Counted from the stretch's first letter, positions 31,172 through 40,013 are shown. The stretch: 64,000 nucleotides of DNA from Lysobacter sp. (GCA_011526085.1 WYBC01000035.1:62001-126000), one strand, 5' to 3'. Translations and numbers: made by a program. Notes: generated by a model from the sequence alone, not told the origin.

Positions 31172-32071
31172 TTACATGCCTGGTTCGAACTTCGCCTGAC
31201 GCAGGCCCGGCGCGAGTTGTCCCGGCCAATCGCGATCATTGGCCACCTGCGCGCTGTCGCGGGTCTCGCGCAGGCGTCGCGGGTCGAAGTCGGCGTAGAT
31301 CCAGCCGTGCGGTTCGCGCGTTTCGGCGACGATGCCGTCCGCGGGCAGACCGACATCCATCGGCGCGTAGATCGTCGCCTCGCCGGTGTTCACATCCAGC
31401 GCCGGGCTCCACGCGGCCTCGCCCACGGTGACCGCCTGCGCGATGAAGCAGCGGTTCTCAAGCGCCCGCGCCAGACAGCCGACGCGCACGCGGGTGGCGC
31501 CCGCGGCGGTGTCGGTGCAACTCGGCACCAGCAGCAATCGTGCGCCGGCTTCGCACTGCGCGCGCACCGGCAATGGAAATTCGATGTCGTAGCAGATCGC
31601 GATGCCGACCCGGACGCCCTCGATCTCGAACACCTTCAGCGCATCGGCGCCATCGATGACGCCGGTCTTCTTCTCGAAGCCGGTCAACTGCAGCTTGTCC
31701 TGCCACACGTGCCCGCCGCCGGGCGAGAACAGATCGGCGCGGTTGCGATAACGGCCGCGGCCGTCGTCGAGCAGGAAGGTGCCGGCGACGACGTGCAGCC
31801 CGGTATCGCGCGCGAGCCCGGCATACAGATCGCACCAGGCGGCGCGATGGGCCTGCACTGCAGCCAGCGATGCATGCAGATCGTCGCGCACGCCCGCCGC
31901 GAAGGTCGCGCCGAGTTCCAGCGACAGGTACTCGGGCAACACCGCGACCTGCGCGCCGGCGGCCGCGGCCTGGCACAGCCAGCGCGTCTGCTTGTCGGCG
32001 AAATCGTCGAACCGCGACGGCGCGTCGATCGGATATTTCGCGACCGCCAGGGTCAGGCCCGCATCGCTCAT
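31172..32071 (-). CDS. Carbon-nitrogen hydrolase (nitrilase superfamily)
   Basis: The 299-residue protein has the Glu-Lys-Cys catalytic set: Glu in AVLPEYLSLE, Lys in WQDKLQLTGFEK and Cys in GIAICYDIEFPLP. These enzymes hydrolyse amides such as omega-amides or N-carbamoyl compounds. The partner GNAT gene overlaps its start by four bases (ATGA). GNAT-nitrilase pairs, including natural fusions, are common in bacteria and suggest linked amine or amide chemistry. Substrate unknown. Confidence 0.88.
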   Translation of the reverse strand: MSDAGLTLAVAKYPIDAPSRFDDFADKQTRWLCQAAAAGAQVAVLPEYLSLELGATFAAGVRDDLHASLAAVQAHRAAWCDLYAGLARDTGLHVVAGTFLLDDGRGRYRNRADLFSPGGGHVWQDKLQLTGFEKKTGVIDGADALKVFEIEGVRVGIAICYDIEFPLPVRAQCEAGARLLLVPSCTDTAAGATRVRVGCLARALENRCFIAQAVTVGEAAWSPALDVNTGEATIYAPMDVGLPADGIVAETREPHGWIYADFDPRRLRETRDSAQVANDRDWPGQLAPGLRQAKFEPGM

Positions 32072-32691
32072 GCGGCGGTCTCCCGGTCCAGCGCGCGCGT
32101 CCAGAACGTGAGGTCGTGGCCGGTCTCGCCGCGGTCGATCTCGTTCCAGTGCAGATGCATGGTCATGCCCGGCTGCCGTGCATAGCCGCGCTTCGTCCAG
32201 AACGCCTCGTTACCGCGATGCCCGGGCGGACGACGCGGATCGTCGTCGTCGCGATCCACCGCGCAGAACGCGGCGAGATCGAAACGACCGAGCGCGCGGG
32301 CATGGGCTTCGCGATGATCGAAGAACGCATGGCCGATGCCCTGCCCGCGATACGCCGGCAACAGCACCGATTCGCCGAAATAGAACACGCGATCGACATC
32401 GATGCCGCGGGCGTCGAACGGCGCGCGGAATTCGGCGGTGTCGTCCGCCAGCGGCAATCCGGTGGACGCGCCGATCACCGCATCGCCGTCGAAGGCCAGC
32501 ACGAACACGCTGTCGGGCGACGACGCGTAGGCATCGAGATATTCGCGCTCGTAGGCGGCATCGCCGTCGTAGAGATAGGGCCAATCGCGGAACACCGCGA
32601 TGCGCAGCGCGGCGACGGCCTCGAGATGATCACGCACATCGGCGCCGGAGCGGCGCTGGATCGCGATGGCGCAGGCGGGATGCGTGGGCAT
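32068..32691 (-). CDS. GNAT family N-acetyltransferase
   Basis: The 207-residue protein shows the acetyl-CoA-binding motif LLPAYRGQGIGHAFFDHREA preceded by the strand VFYFGESV, a typical GNAT core. The N-terminal half (ALRIAVFRDWPYLYDGDAAY) contains conserved aromatic residues for acceptor binding. It is the first gene of a coupled pair with the nitrilase. No known name assigned. No clear ribosome site stands out. Confidence 0.82.
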   Translation of the reverse strand: MPTHPACAIAIQRRSGADVRDHLEAVAALRIAVFRDWPYLYDGDAAYEREYLDAYASSPDSVFVLAFDGDAVIGASTGLPLADDTAEFRAPFDARGIDVDRVFYFGESVLLPAYRGQGIGHAFFDHREAHARALGRFDLAAFCAVDRDDDDPRRPPGHRGNEAFWTKRGYARQPGMTMHLHWNEIDRGETGHDLTFWTRALDRETAA

Positions 32692-32714
32692 GCCAGGATT
32701 CTAGGCCAAAGCGA

Positions 32715-32741
32715 ACGCCGCGGGCACGAGGCCCGCGGCGT
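32715..32741 (-). terminator. Hairpin after the cre operon
   Basis: Perfect 11-base stem ACGCCGCGGGC/GCCCGCGGCGT with a five-base loop, 24 bases beyond the stop of the 105-residue gene. On the minus strand a weak TTCGCTTTGG follows. Confidence 0.55.
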
Positions 32742-32765
32742 CCGGTCGGCATCGCGGCGGAGATC

Positions 32766-33083
32766 TCAGCGCGCGTCGTCGCCGGCGCTGCGTATCACGC
32801 TGACGCCCCGCCTCCAGTCGCTGCTTACCGCATAGTCGACCCGCGTTCCGCCGCCCCCGTAGCGGAAGGCGTAGCGACAGGGACCCGTCATTCCGGAAGG
32901 CACCAGATCGCGCACCGGCTGGCCGCGGCTGCGCAGATCCTCGACCACCATCGCCCGCGCCTGGCGGACCTGCAGTCCGCAGTCCTCGCGCTGCAGATCG
33001 CGGTAGAGCACGACGCTCGAGAGGCTGGCGGAGGCGACGAATACCGCGGCCAGCAGGGCGGCGTGGCGACGATTCGCGGTCAT
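32766..33083 (-). CDS. Small membrane-anchored protein of unknown function
   Basis: I do not recognise this 105-residue protein. It has an N-terminal hydrophobic segment (HAALLAAVFVASASLSSVVL) that could be an anchor or signal peptide. After it comes a hydrophilic region with two cysteines (EDCGLQ and GPCRYAF) that could form a disulfide in the periplasm. A GGGAG ribosome site precedes the ATG. It follows creD by 14 bases, so it is probably the last gene of the creD transcript and under CreB control. Confidence 0.65.
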   Translation of the reverse strand: MTANRRHAALLAAVFVASASLSSVVLYRDLQREDCGLQVRQARAMVVEDLRSRGQPVRDLVPSGMTGPCRYAFRYGGGGTRVDYAVSSDWRRGVSVIRSAGDDAR

Positions 33084-33097
33084 GGCGCGCTCCCGGG

Positions 33098-34513
33098 TCA
33101 CTCGGCGCCGGCGATCGGGGCCGGCGGCACCGGCGGCGGCGTGGTCTTCGCCGGTGCGCCCATGCTGCCCAGGGCGTACCAGTCGACCTTGCGGGTCACC
33201 ACCATGATCGCGGCGAGGATCAGGAACAGCAGGCCGGCACCGAGCACCATCGCGTTGTCCTCCGAGATCAGCAGGCCGTAGAGCACGGCGTAGAGGGTGG
33301 CGATCATCGCGGCGAACCCGAGACCGCGCAGCCAGGAGCGCAACACGTGGCTGACGTAGTAAGCGAGCAGACCGATGCAGGCGGCGCTGGCGGCGACATA
33401 GGCCTGCCCGAAGGGGATGTGCTCCGACAGCGCCACCAGCATCAGGAAGAAGATCGCAAGCGCGAGGCCGACGAGGCCGTACTGGATCGGGTGGATGCGC
33501 AGTTGCTTGATCAGTTCGAACATGAAGAAGCCGACGAAGGTCAGCAGCACGAACAGGATGCCGTACTTGCTGGCGCGGTCGGCCTGCGAATAGATGTTCA
33601 CCGGATCGACCAGCGAGACCGCCACCGCATCGAGTTCCACCGCGGTCTCGCCGTCGCTCGCGGCATGGCCGAGGGTACCGGTATTGGGCAGGATCCTGCC
33701 GGAGAAATACTGCGCCTGCGCGTTGGTCGCCAGCGCCGAGACCTCCCATTCGCCGCGGAAGCCGCTGCTGCCGATCGACTTCCTGCGCGCGCTGAACGAA
33801 CCATTGAACTGCGGATGTTCCCACGGCGACTCCAGCACGACCTTGTTGCGCTGCGCCAGCGGCGCGATCGCCAAGGTCTCGGTGCCTTCCAGCGAGAACT
33901 TGAACTCGGTGTCGAACGCGACTTCGCCACCGGCCTTCGGCGCCTGCAGACGCGCATGCAGGCCGCTGCCATCGCGACCGCCGAGGCCGCGCTCCAGCTT
34001 CACGTCCACATTGTCGATGCTCAGCCGCGGCACGCCGGCGAGGCCGCGCACGTCGGCGATGCCGTAATTCAGCCAGGGCTGGCCGATCCTGCGCGGCAGT
34101 TCCGGATTCTCGTCGGCCGGAATCTTCGCGCGGAAGCTCGCCTTCGTCACGCTCGAGAATTCGTAGCTGCGCACCTCGTGCAGACCGAGGAACTTGCTGC
34201 GCGGGTCGATGGTGCCCTTCACGTCCATCGTCGCGGGGAAAAACACCCACTGCCCGGACTCGCCGTCCTGCTTGACCTTGCGGATCACTTCACCGTTGGC
34301 GTTCTTCTCTTCGACTTCGACGATCTCGACGTAGGGGACCACCAGCACCGGTCCGGCCAGCGCCTGCGCGCCCGCGGTGGTGCGCGCGATCGTGCGTACC
34401 GCTTCGTCGCGGTAGTACTGCCGCTCCTGGATGGTGCCGCGGATCATCATCAGCGGGATGAGCAACAGGATGGTCATGCCGACCACCATCAGAATCTTCA
34501 GCAACAAGCGCAT
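33098..34513 (-). CDS. creD: Inner membrane protein CreD
   Basis: CreD is the main output of the CreBC system and is linked to envelope stability and beta-lactam response in several gammaproteobacteria. The 471-residue protein begins with a membrane helix (LLKILMVVGMTILLLIPLMM). A large periplasmic domain follows (about 30-315), then a C-terminal bundle of helices starting GILFVLLTFVGFFMFEL with the CreD signature RIHPIQYGLVGLALAIFFLML. A proline-rich tail (TTPPPVPPAP) ends it. A perfect cre-tag lies 67 bases upstream. Confidence 0.93.
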   Translation of the reverse strand: MRLLLKILMVVGMTILLLIPLMMIRGTIQERQYYRDEAVRTIARTTAGAQALAGPVLVVPYVEIVEVEEKNANGEVIRKVKQDGESGQWVFFPATMDVKGTIDPRSKFLGLHEVRSYEFSSVTKASFRAKIPADENPELPRRIGQPWLNYGIADVRGLAGVPRLSIDNVDVKLERGLGGRDGSGLHARLQAPKAGGEVAFDTEFKFSLEGTETLAIAPLAQRNKVVLESPWEHPQFNGSFSARRKSIGSSGFRGEWEVSALATNAQAQYFSGRILPNTGTLGHAASDGETAVELDAVAVSLVDPVNIYSQADRASKYGILFVLLTFVGFFMFELIKQLRIHPIQYGLVGLALAIFFLMLVALSEHIPFGQAYVAASAACIGLLAYYVSHVLRSWLRGLGFAAMIATLYAVLYGLLISEDNAMVLGAGLLFLILAAIMVVTRKVDWYALGSMGAPAKTTPPPVPPAPIAGAE

Positions 34514-34579
34514 AACCGCCTCCGGCGTTGTGGACGCGGGCAGTCTCGGCGGCGCATGCGGGGCGGCGATGGTGCTTGT

Positions 34580-34595
34580 GTGAAGTCGGGGTGAA
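34580..34595 (-). promoter_or_regulatory. Perfect cre-tag (CreB-binding site) upstream of creD
   Basis: Minus strand TTCAC-CCCGAC-TTCAC matches the E. coli CreB direct-repeat operator TTCAC-N6-TTCAC exactly, 67 bases before the creD ATG. The match with the right target gene strongly suggests direct CreB control of creD. Confidence 0.8.
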
Positions 34596-34614
34596 TTCCG
34601 AAGGCACCCACCCT

Positions 34615-34682
34615 GTAGAGCGGCCTTCAGGCCGCTGAATCGTGGTCGCATCAACGGGATAGCGGCCTGAAGGCCGCTCTAC
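34615..34682. repeat. GTAG REP pair (inverted, BIME-like)
   Basis: GTAGAGCGGCCTTCAGGCCG opens a unit at 34615-34636, itself palindromic, and an exact 22-base inverted copy occupies 34661-34682, with a 24-base spacer. This is the two-REP arrangement typical of the GTAG class. It lies between creC and creD, next to the cre-tag. Confidence 0.8.
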
Positions 34683-34695
34683 CGGATCAAACGGA

Positions 34696-36165
34696 TCAAA
34701 CCGCGGGCAACACCATCGACGCCACCGCCCCGCCCTCGTCGCGGTTGGCCAGCGCGACGCTGCCGCCGTGCAGCTCCACCGCTTCGGCGACGAAGCACAG
34801 GCCCAGACCGCTGCTGCGACTGCCGCCTTCGGGGCGCGGCAGCGAATAGAACCGCTCGAACGCCCGATCGAGCGCATAGTCCGGCACGCCCGGGCCGCGA
34901 TCGCACACGTCCACGCCGATGCGGTCCGCATCGCGGCGCAGCCGCAGTTCGACCGTGCTGCCCGGCGGCGCGAAATCCGCCGCGTTCTCCAGCAGATTGA
35001 GCAGCGATTGCCGCAGCAGGAAGGCGTCGCCCGACACCCGCAGCCCGCGCGCATCGACCGCTTCCCGCACATCGAGGCGCAGCGATCGCTGCGCGAATTT
35101 CGGCGCGATGCGCTCCGCGGCCTCGTCGGCGATCGTGCGCAGGTCGAGGATCTGCGGCTGCTCGATGCGCTGCCGGTGTTCGACCGCGGCCAGCGCGAGC
35201 AGCTTGTCGATCATCTCGGCCATGCGCTCGCTCTGGGCGCGGATGGTGGCAACGAACCGCGCGCGATCGGCTTCGGGCATGCCGCCAGCTGCCGATTCCA
35301 TCGATGCCGACTCCAGCAGTTCGGCGCTGCCGCGGATCGCGGCGAGCGGGCTCTTCAGCTCGTGGGTGAGCGCATGCACGTATTGCTCGACGTACTGCTT
35401 GCCTTCGAGCTTGGCGCGCATGCTTTCGAGCGCGCGGCCGAGATCGCCGAACTCGCCGGCGCTGTCCGGCGGACTGGCGCGTTCGCCGGCGGTCACCGCA
35501 TCCGCGTAACGGCGCAGGGCGCCGAGCTGGCGCGACAGCCACCACGCGGCGACCAGACCGATGACCAGGGCCACGCCGAGCAGTACCGAGCCCCAGCGCA
35601 GGATCACGCCCTGGCTGCGCGCGATGAACGGCGCGATGGTCTGGTTGGGCTTGGCCACGGTGAGCACGCCGACGATGCGCTCGCGGCCCTGCTCGCGCAG
35701 CTTGATCGGCGCGGCCACATGCATCACCGAGCTGCTTTCGTCGGCGGGATCGCTGCGCGACGAGCGCGCGCCGTACTGCCCGCGCAGGGTGAGATAGACA
35801 TCGTTCCAGCGCGAATAGTCCTTGCCCACGTCTTCGCCGCTGGAATCGAACACCACGATGCCGCGGGCGTCGGTGACGTAGATGCGGGTACTGACCTTGC
35901 GCTTGTTGAAGCCCCAGATCTCGGCGCCGAGATCGCGATCGGTGAGCGTGCGCACGTGTTGGGCGAAGCGGCCGTCGGCCATGCGCCCGGCCAGCAGATC
36001 GTCCTTGGCCTGTTCCGCCAGCAGATTGGCGGTGTCGACGAGCGTGTCCTCCATCGCTTGGCGCACGCCCGGCTTCACTTCCTGCAGGAACACCCGTCCC
36101 AGCAGCAGCGCGGCCACGGCCACGATCAGGAAATAGCCGAGCAGGATGCGCAGGCCGATGTTCAT
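34696..36165 (-). CDS. creC: Sensor histidine kinase CreC
   Basis: Membrane kinase of the CreBC system. The 489-residue protein has an N-terminal helix (residues 6-24) and a periplasmic sensor domain (about 25-185) with DARGIVVFDS. A second membrane helix near 192-210 (VLLGVALVIGLVAAWWL) is followed by HAMP and the H box ALTHELKSPLAAI with His268. The N box LLENAADFAPPGS and a SSGLGLCFVAE G box complete the ATPase. It follows creB by 31 bases; creD is 182 bases downstream with its own operator. Confidence 0.93.
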   Translation of the reverse strand: MNIGLRILLGYFLIVAVAALLLGRVFLQEVKPGVRQAMEDTLVDTANLLAEQAKDDLLAGRMADGRFAQHVRTLTDRDLGAEIWGFNKRKVSTRIYVTDARGIVVFDSSGEDVGKDYSRWNDVYLTLRGQYGARSSRSDPADESSSVMHVAAPIKLREQGRERIVGVLTVAKPNQTIAPFIARSQGVILRWGSVLLGVALVIGLVAAWWLSRQLGALRRYADAVTAGERASPPDSAGEFGDLGRALESMRAKLEGKQYVEQYVHALTHELKSPLAAIRGSAELLESASMESAAGGMPEADRARFVATIRAQSERMAEMIDKLLALAAVEHRQRIEQPQILDLRTIADEAAERIAPKFAQRSLRLDVREAVDARGLRVSGDAFLLRQSLLNLLENAADFAPPGSTVELRLRRDADRIGVDVCDRGPGVPDYALDRAFERFYSLPRPEGGSRSSGLGLCFVAEAVELHGGSVALANRDEGGAVASMVLPAV

Positions 36166-36196
36166 CGAATGCTCTTCATGCGATGCGCCGGATCGT

Positions 36197-36895
36197 CTAT
36201 GCGCCGGTCTCGAGCGAATAGCCGAGACCGCGGTGGGTGCGGATCGGATCGTCCTCGCTGTCCGAGACCCGCAGTTTCGAGCGCAGCGTCTTGATGTGGG
36301 TGTCGACGGTGCGGTCGCCGCTGTCCAGCGCATCGGCCCAGACCCGATCCATCAACTGCGCCCGCGACAGCACCGCGCCGGGACGCTGCAGCAGCGCTTC
36401 GAGCAGACCGTATTCGTAACGGGTGAGATCGAGCGTGCGCCCCTGGTAACGGATGCGCTTGCCTTCGCGGTCGATCTGGAAATGTCCGTGCACCCGCCAT
36501 GTCGTCGATTCCGCCTGGACGCGGCGGCGCAGGCGCGCGCGCACGCGGGCGACGAGTTCGCGCGGCGAGAATGGTTTCACCACGTAGTCGTCTGCACCCA
36601 GTTCCAGCCCGACCACGCGATCGATCTCGCCGTCGCGGGCGGTGAGGAAGATCACCGGCACCTCGCTGAAGGCGCGGATCGCGCGGCAGACCTCGAAGCC
36701 GGTGACATCGGGCAGACCGATGTCGAGCACGATCAGATCGATGCCGCCGGCCTGCAGTCGCGGCACCACCGCACCGCCGAGCAGGACGTGTTCGGCCGCG
36801 AATCCTTCGGCGCGCAGCGCGTACACGACGGTGTCGGCGATGGCGGTCTCGTCTTCGGCGATCAGGATGGTGCTGGTCGTGGGCGTGGCGGCCAT
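36197..36895 (-). CDS. creB: Response regulator CreB
   Basis: OmpR-family transcription factor that binds cre-tags. The 232-residue protein has a receiver domain with acidic pair in LIAEDE, phospho-acceptor Asp58 (LIVLDIGLPD), and Lys in VVKPFSPREL. The winged helix ends VDTHIKTLRSKLR and THRGLGYSLE. The start at 36895 (MAATPTTSTIL) is chosen over a longer reading from further upstream. Divergent from rlmJ across 122 bases. Confidence 0.92.
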   Translation of the reverse strand: MAATPTTSTILIAEDETAIADTVVYALRAEGFAAEHVLLGGAVVPRLQAGGIDLIVLDIGLPDVTGFEVCRAIRAFSEVPVIFLTARDGEIDRVVGLELGADDYVVKPFSPRELVARVRARLRRRVQAESTTWRVHGHFQIDREGKRIRYQGRTLDLTRYEYGLLEALLQRPGAVLSRAQLMDRVWADALDSGDRTVDTHIKTLRSKLRVSDSEDDPIRTHRGLGYSLETGA

Positions 36896-37017
36896 GGCGG
36901 GTCGCGAAGGGGCGTCGCCGGCATTGTAGGCCGCAGGCCGGCCGGTTTCGCGATGCGCCGCTTCGCATACCATGGCGCACCCGCCTCGCATCCGCCCGCC
37001 CGGGCGCCAACGGCCGC

Positions 37018-37875
37018 ATGAACTACCGCCACGCCTTCCACGCCGGCAATCACGCCGATGCGCTCAAGCACACGCTGCTGCTGGCGCTGTGCGATGCGCT
37101 GGCCGCCAAGCCCACGCCGCTGTTCGCGCTGGACACCCACGCCGGTGCGGGGGTGTACGCGCTTCAGGGCGACGAGGCGACGCGCACCGGCGAGGCCGAA
37201 GGCGGCCTGCTGCGGCTGCTGGCCGCGCCGCCGCGCGATCCTTCGGTGCAGCGCTATCTCGCGGCCGTGGCGGCCTGCCGCGCCGCCTGCGGGCCGGACG
37301 CCTGCCCCGGCTCGCCCTGGCTGCTCGCCCACGCCCTGCGCGGGCAGGACCGCATCGCCTGCTGCGAACTGCGCGAGGACGACGCCGCCCTGCTCAAGCG
37401 TGCGGTCGGCGGCGATCCGCGGGTCGCCGTCCATGTCCGCGACGGCTATGCGGCGATGCGCGCGCTGCTGCCGCCGAAGGTCGCGGGACAGCGATTCGCG
37501 CGCGGTCTGGTGCTGATCGATCCGCCGTACGAGGCACAGCTCGACGAATTCGGGATCGCGCTCGCCGCGATCCGCGACGGTCTGGCGCGCTGGCCGCAGG
37601 CGGCGATCGCGCTGTGGTATCCGATCAAGCGCCGCAGTGCGCTGATGCCCTTCTATCGCGCCGCAGCCGCGCTGGAGGCGAAATCGGCGCTGGCCTGCGA
37701 ACTGCTGGTGCGGCCCGACGATTCGCCGCTGCGGATGAACGGCAGCGGCCTGCTGGTGCTCAACGCGCCGTGGCGCTTCGACCAGACCGCCCGCACCGCG
37801 GCCGACGCCCTGTGCGACGCGCTGGGCGAGGCCGGCGCGTCGTCGCGGACCGACTGGCTGCGCGCGCCGGCCTGA
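37018..37875 (+). CDS. rlmJ: 23S rRNA (adenine-2030-N6)-methyltransferase
   Basis: RlmJ methylates A2030 of 23S rRNA. The 285-residue protein starts MNYRHAFHAGNHADALKHT, the family signature, has a SAM-binding region near FALDTHAGAGVYAL, and the N6-adenine catalytic motif DPPYE in LVLIDPPYEAQLDEF. Length and layout match E. coli RlmJ (280). A 15-base tandem duplication covers the last codons and the stop. Confidence 0.94.
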   Translation: MNYRHAFHAGNHADALKHTLLLALCDALAAKPTPLFALDTHAGAGVYALQGDEATRTGEAEGGLLRLLAAPPRDPSVQRYLAAVAACRAACGPDACPGSPWLLAHALRGQDRIACCELREDDAALLKRAVGGDPRVAVHVRDGYAAMRALLPPKVAGQRFARGLVLIDPPYEAQLDEFGIALAAIRDGLARWPQAAIALWYPIKRRSALMPFYRAAAALEAKSALACELLVRPDDSPLRMNGSGLLVLNAPWRFDQTARTAADALCDALGEAGASSRTDWLRAPA

Positions 37876-37898
37876 TCCTGGACGGCCTGATCCTGGAC
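37869..37898 (+). repeat. 15-base tandem duplication at the rlmJ stop
   Basis: GGCCTGATCCTGGAC occurs twice in direct tandem at 37869-37883 and 37884-37898. The first copy contains the rlmJ stop codon. It looks like a recent slippage duplication. Confidence 0.8.
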
Positions 37899-37999
37899 AG
37901 CATGGTGCTGGCCAACCACGGCCGGGACCCGCCACCGGATGGCCCGCGGTGACGGGTATGCGACAATCCGCGGCCCTCTTCGAAACGCCGACTGACGCC

Positions 38000-38956
38000 A
38001 TGGCCGGATCCAGCCTGCTCGCCCTGATCGACGACATCGCCACCCTGCTCGACGACGTGTCGGTGATGACCAAGGTCGCCACCAAGAAAACCGCCGGCGT
38101 GCTCGGCGACGACCTCGCGCTCAACGCGCAGCAGGTCTCGGGCATCAACGCCGACCGCGAACTGCCGGTCGTGTGGGCGGTAGCCAAGGGCTCGATGGTC
38201 AACAAGATCATCCTGGTGCCCGCGGCGCTGGCGATCAGCGCGCTGGAACACTGGCTGCACTCGCAGGGCTTCAACATCCCGCTGATCACGCCGCTGCTGA
38301 TGCTCGGCGGCGCCTTCCTCTGCTACGAAGGCGTGGAAAAACTCGTGCACAAGTTCCTGCACGGCAAGACCGAGGACGACCAGCACCACAAGGAACTGGT
38401 GCAGGCGGTGCAGGACGAGAACGTGGACATGGTCCAGTTCGAGAAGGACAAGATCAAGGGCGCGGTGCGCACCGACTTCATCCTCTCCGCCGAAATCATC
38501 GTGATCTCGCTCGGCACCGTCGCCGACGCGGATTTCATGCGACAGCTGAGCGTGCTCGCCGCGATTTCGCTGATCATGACCGTCGGCGTTTACGGTCTCG
38601 TCGGCGGTATCGTCAAGCTCGACGACCTCGGCCTCGCCCTGAACCGCGACACCGCCGCCAGCGCCTGGGCCGGCTTGAAGCGGAAGATCGGCGGACTGAT
38701 CCTGCGCGGCGCGCCGCTGCTGATGAAATTCCTGTCGGTCGCCGGCACCGCGGCGATGTTCCTCGTCGGCGGCAGCATCCTCGTCCACGGCATCCCGGCC
38801 GTGCATCATGTCATCGAACCCTTCATCCACGGCTCGATGGGCTGGCTCATCCAGATGCTGTTCGACGCGGCGGTCGGCATCGTCGCCGGCGCCGTCATCG
38901 TCACCGCGCTGGCGCTGGTCGCGAAACTGCGCGGCAAGACGTCCAAGCCCGCCTGA
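38000..38956 (+). CDS. DUF808 family membrane protein (YedI-like)
   Basis: The 318-residue protein starts MAGSSLLALIDDIATLLDD, the hallmark of the DUF808/YedI family, followed by KVATKKTAGVLGDDLALNAQ. About six hydrophobic segments follow, including AALAISALEHWL and LSVLAAISLIMTVGVYGLVG. It is an inner-membrane protein of unknown function. The preferred ATG at 38000 removes an unrelated upstream extension. Convergent with the YjbR-like gene. Confidence 0.85.
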   Translation: MAGSSLLALIDDIATLLDDVSVMTKVATKKTAGVLGDDLALNAQQVSGINADRELPVVWAVAKGSMVNKIILVPAALAISALEHWLHSQGFNIPLITPLLMLGGAFLCYEGVEKLVHKFLHGKTEDDQHHKELVQAVQDENVDMVQFEKDKIKGAVRTDFILSAEIIVISLGTVADADFMRQLSVLAAISLIMTVGVYGLVGGIVKLDDLGLALNRDTAASAWAGLKRKIGGLILRGAPLLMKFLSVAGTAAMFLVGGSILVHGIPAVHHVIEPFIHGSMGWLIQMLFDAAVGIVAGAVIVTALALVAKLRGKTSKPA

Positions 38957-39008
38957 TCGGCACCGCCGGTCGGACATCGACCGGAGGCGCGGCGCATGCG
39001 GCTACGGT

Positions 39009-39371
39009 TCAGCCGTCGCCGAGTTCGCGCTGGACCCGCTTCGTCAGCTTCGCCCGCACCAGCAGATAGCTGCCGCGGATCAGCGCATCGCGCTCGACGG
39101 CGGGCAGCGCGTCCGGCCGGACCAGGCTGATCCAGTGCGCCCGCGCCATGTACGGCGCCGGGACGATGCCCGGACGGTCGGTGTATTCGAGAAACCGGGC
39201 GTCGTCGACCTTGAAACCGAGGCGACCGGTTCCGCCCTCCCCGGCCGGCGCGATGTCGAGCACGCAGAACATCTTCCCGGCGACCGAAAAGACGAGATCG
39301 TTGCCCCATTTGATGTCTTCGGTCACGCCGGGCCAGGGTGAGACCAGCGCGCGCAATGCATCCGGCGTCAT
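39009..39371 (-). CDS. MmcQ/YjbR family protein
   Basis: The 120-residue protein has the YjbR-family layout: an N-terminal helix (PDALRALVSPWPGVTEDIKW), a beta strand with LVFSVAGKMFCVLDI, and a C-terminal AHWISLVRPDAL then SYLLVRAKL. The fold resembles CyaY-like DNA-binding proteins. Function is unproven; members are found widely near metabolic genes. Confidence 0.8.
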   Translation of the reverse strand: MTPDALRALVSPWPGVTEDIKWGNDLVFSVAGKMFCVLDIAPAGEGGTGRLGFKVDDARFLEYTDRPGIVPAPYMARAHWISLVRPDALPAVERDALIRGSYLLVRAKLTKRVQRELGDG

Positions 39372-39440
39372 CGTTCAGGGCCTCTCGGTGCAGAATCCGG
39401 CTAGAGCATAACTTCATCCAGCGTGTGCGAAGATGCCGTC

Positions 39441-40013
39441 GTGAAACGCGATCGGCTACCGCCCTGGCACGAGTACAAACGGCTTCTGGACGGCCGCGAG
39501 ATCCTCATCCGCCCGATCCGCCCGGAAGATGCCGAGCCGCTGCGCGCGGGCTTCAGCCTGCTGCGTCCCGAGGAGATCCGGCAGCGCTTTCTCTACGCGA
39601 TCAAGGAACTCACCCCCGAAACGGCCGCGCGCCTGACCCGGCCCGATCCCGACACCGAATTCGCGCTGGTCGCGGCCGAACCGTTGCCGCCCGGCGATGC
39701 CCTCATCGGCGCGGTCGCGCGCGTCGCCATCGACCCCGGCACCCGCGAGGCCGAGTTCGCGATCCTCGTCAGCCATTTCATCGGCGGCATGGGCCTGGGG
39801 CGGCATCTGATGCTGCGCCTGGTGCGCTGGGCCCGCCGCAAACAGCTGACCCGTCTCTACGGCGATGTCTTGGAACACAACACCGCCATGCTCGCGCTGG
39901 CCGAATCGCTGGGGTTCCGTCGCGAGCATTCGGACACGCCCGGGCTGGTGCGGGTGGCGCTCGATCTTTCCGACCCGAAGTCGCTCGCGGCCGTGGAATC
40001 GGCCGACACCTGA
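39441..40013 (+). CDS. GNAT family N-acetyltransferase (Pat-like domain)
   Basis: The 190-residue protein has the GNAT core with IRPEDAEPLRAGFSLLRPEE at the front, resembling the acetyltransferase domain of the protein acetylase Pat/PatZ. The acetyl-CoA-binding motif is FIGGMGLGRHLMLRLVRWA. It lacks the large CoA-ligase-like domain of Pat. I use the GTG at 39441 (MKRDRLPPWHEYKRLL), with an earlier GTG at 39423 as alternative. Function is likely protein or small-molecule acetylation; target unknown. Confidence 0.8.
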   Translation: MKRDRLPPWHEYKRLLDGREILIRPIRPEDAEPLRAGFSLLRPEEIRQRFLYAIKELTPETAARLTRPDPDTEFALVAAEPLPPGDALIGAVARVAIDPGTREAEFAILVSHFIGGMGLGRHLMLRLVRWARRKQLTRLYGDVLEHNTAMLALAESLGFRREHSDTPGLVRVALDLSDPKSLAAVESADT

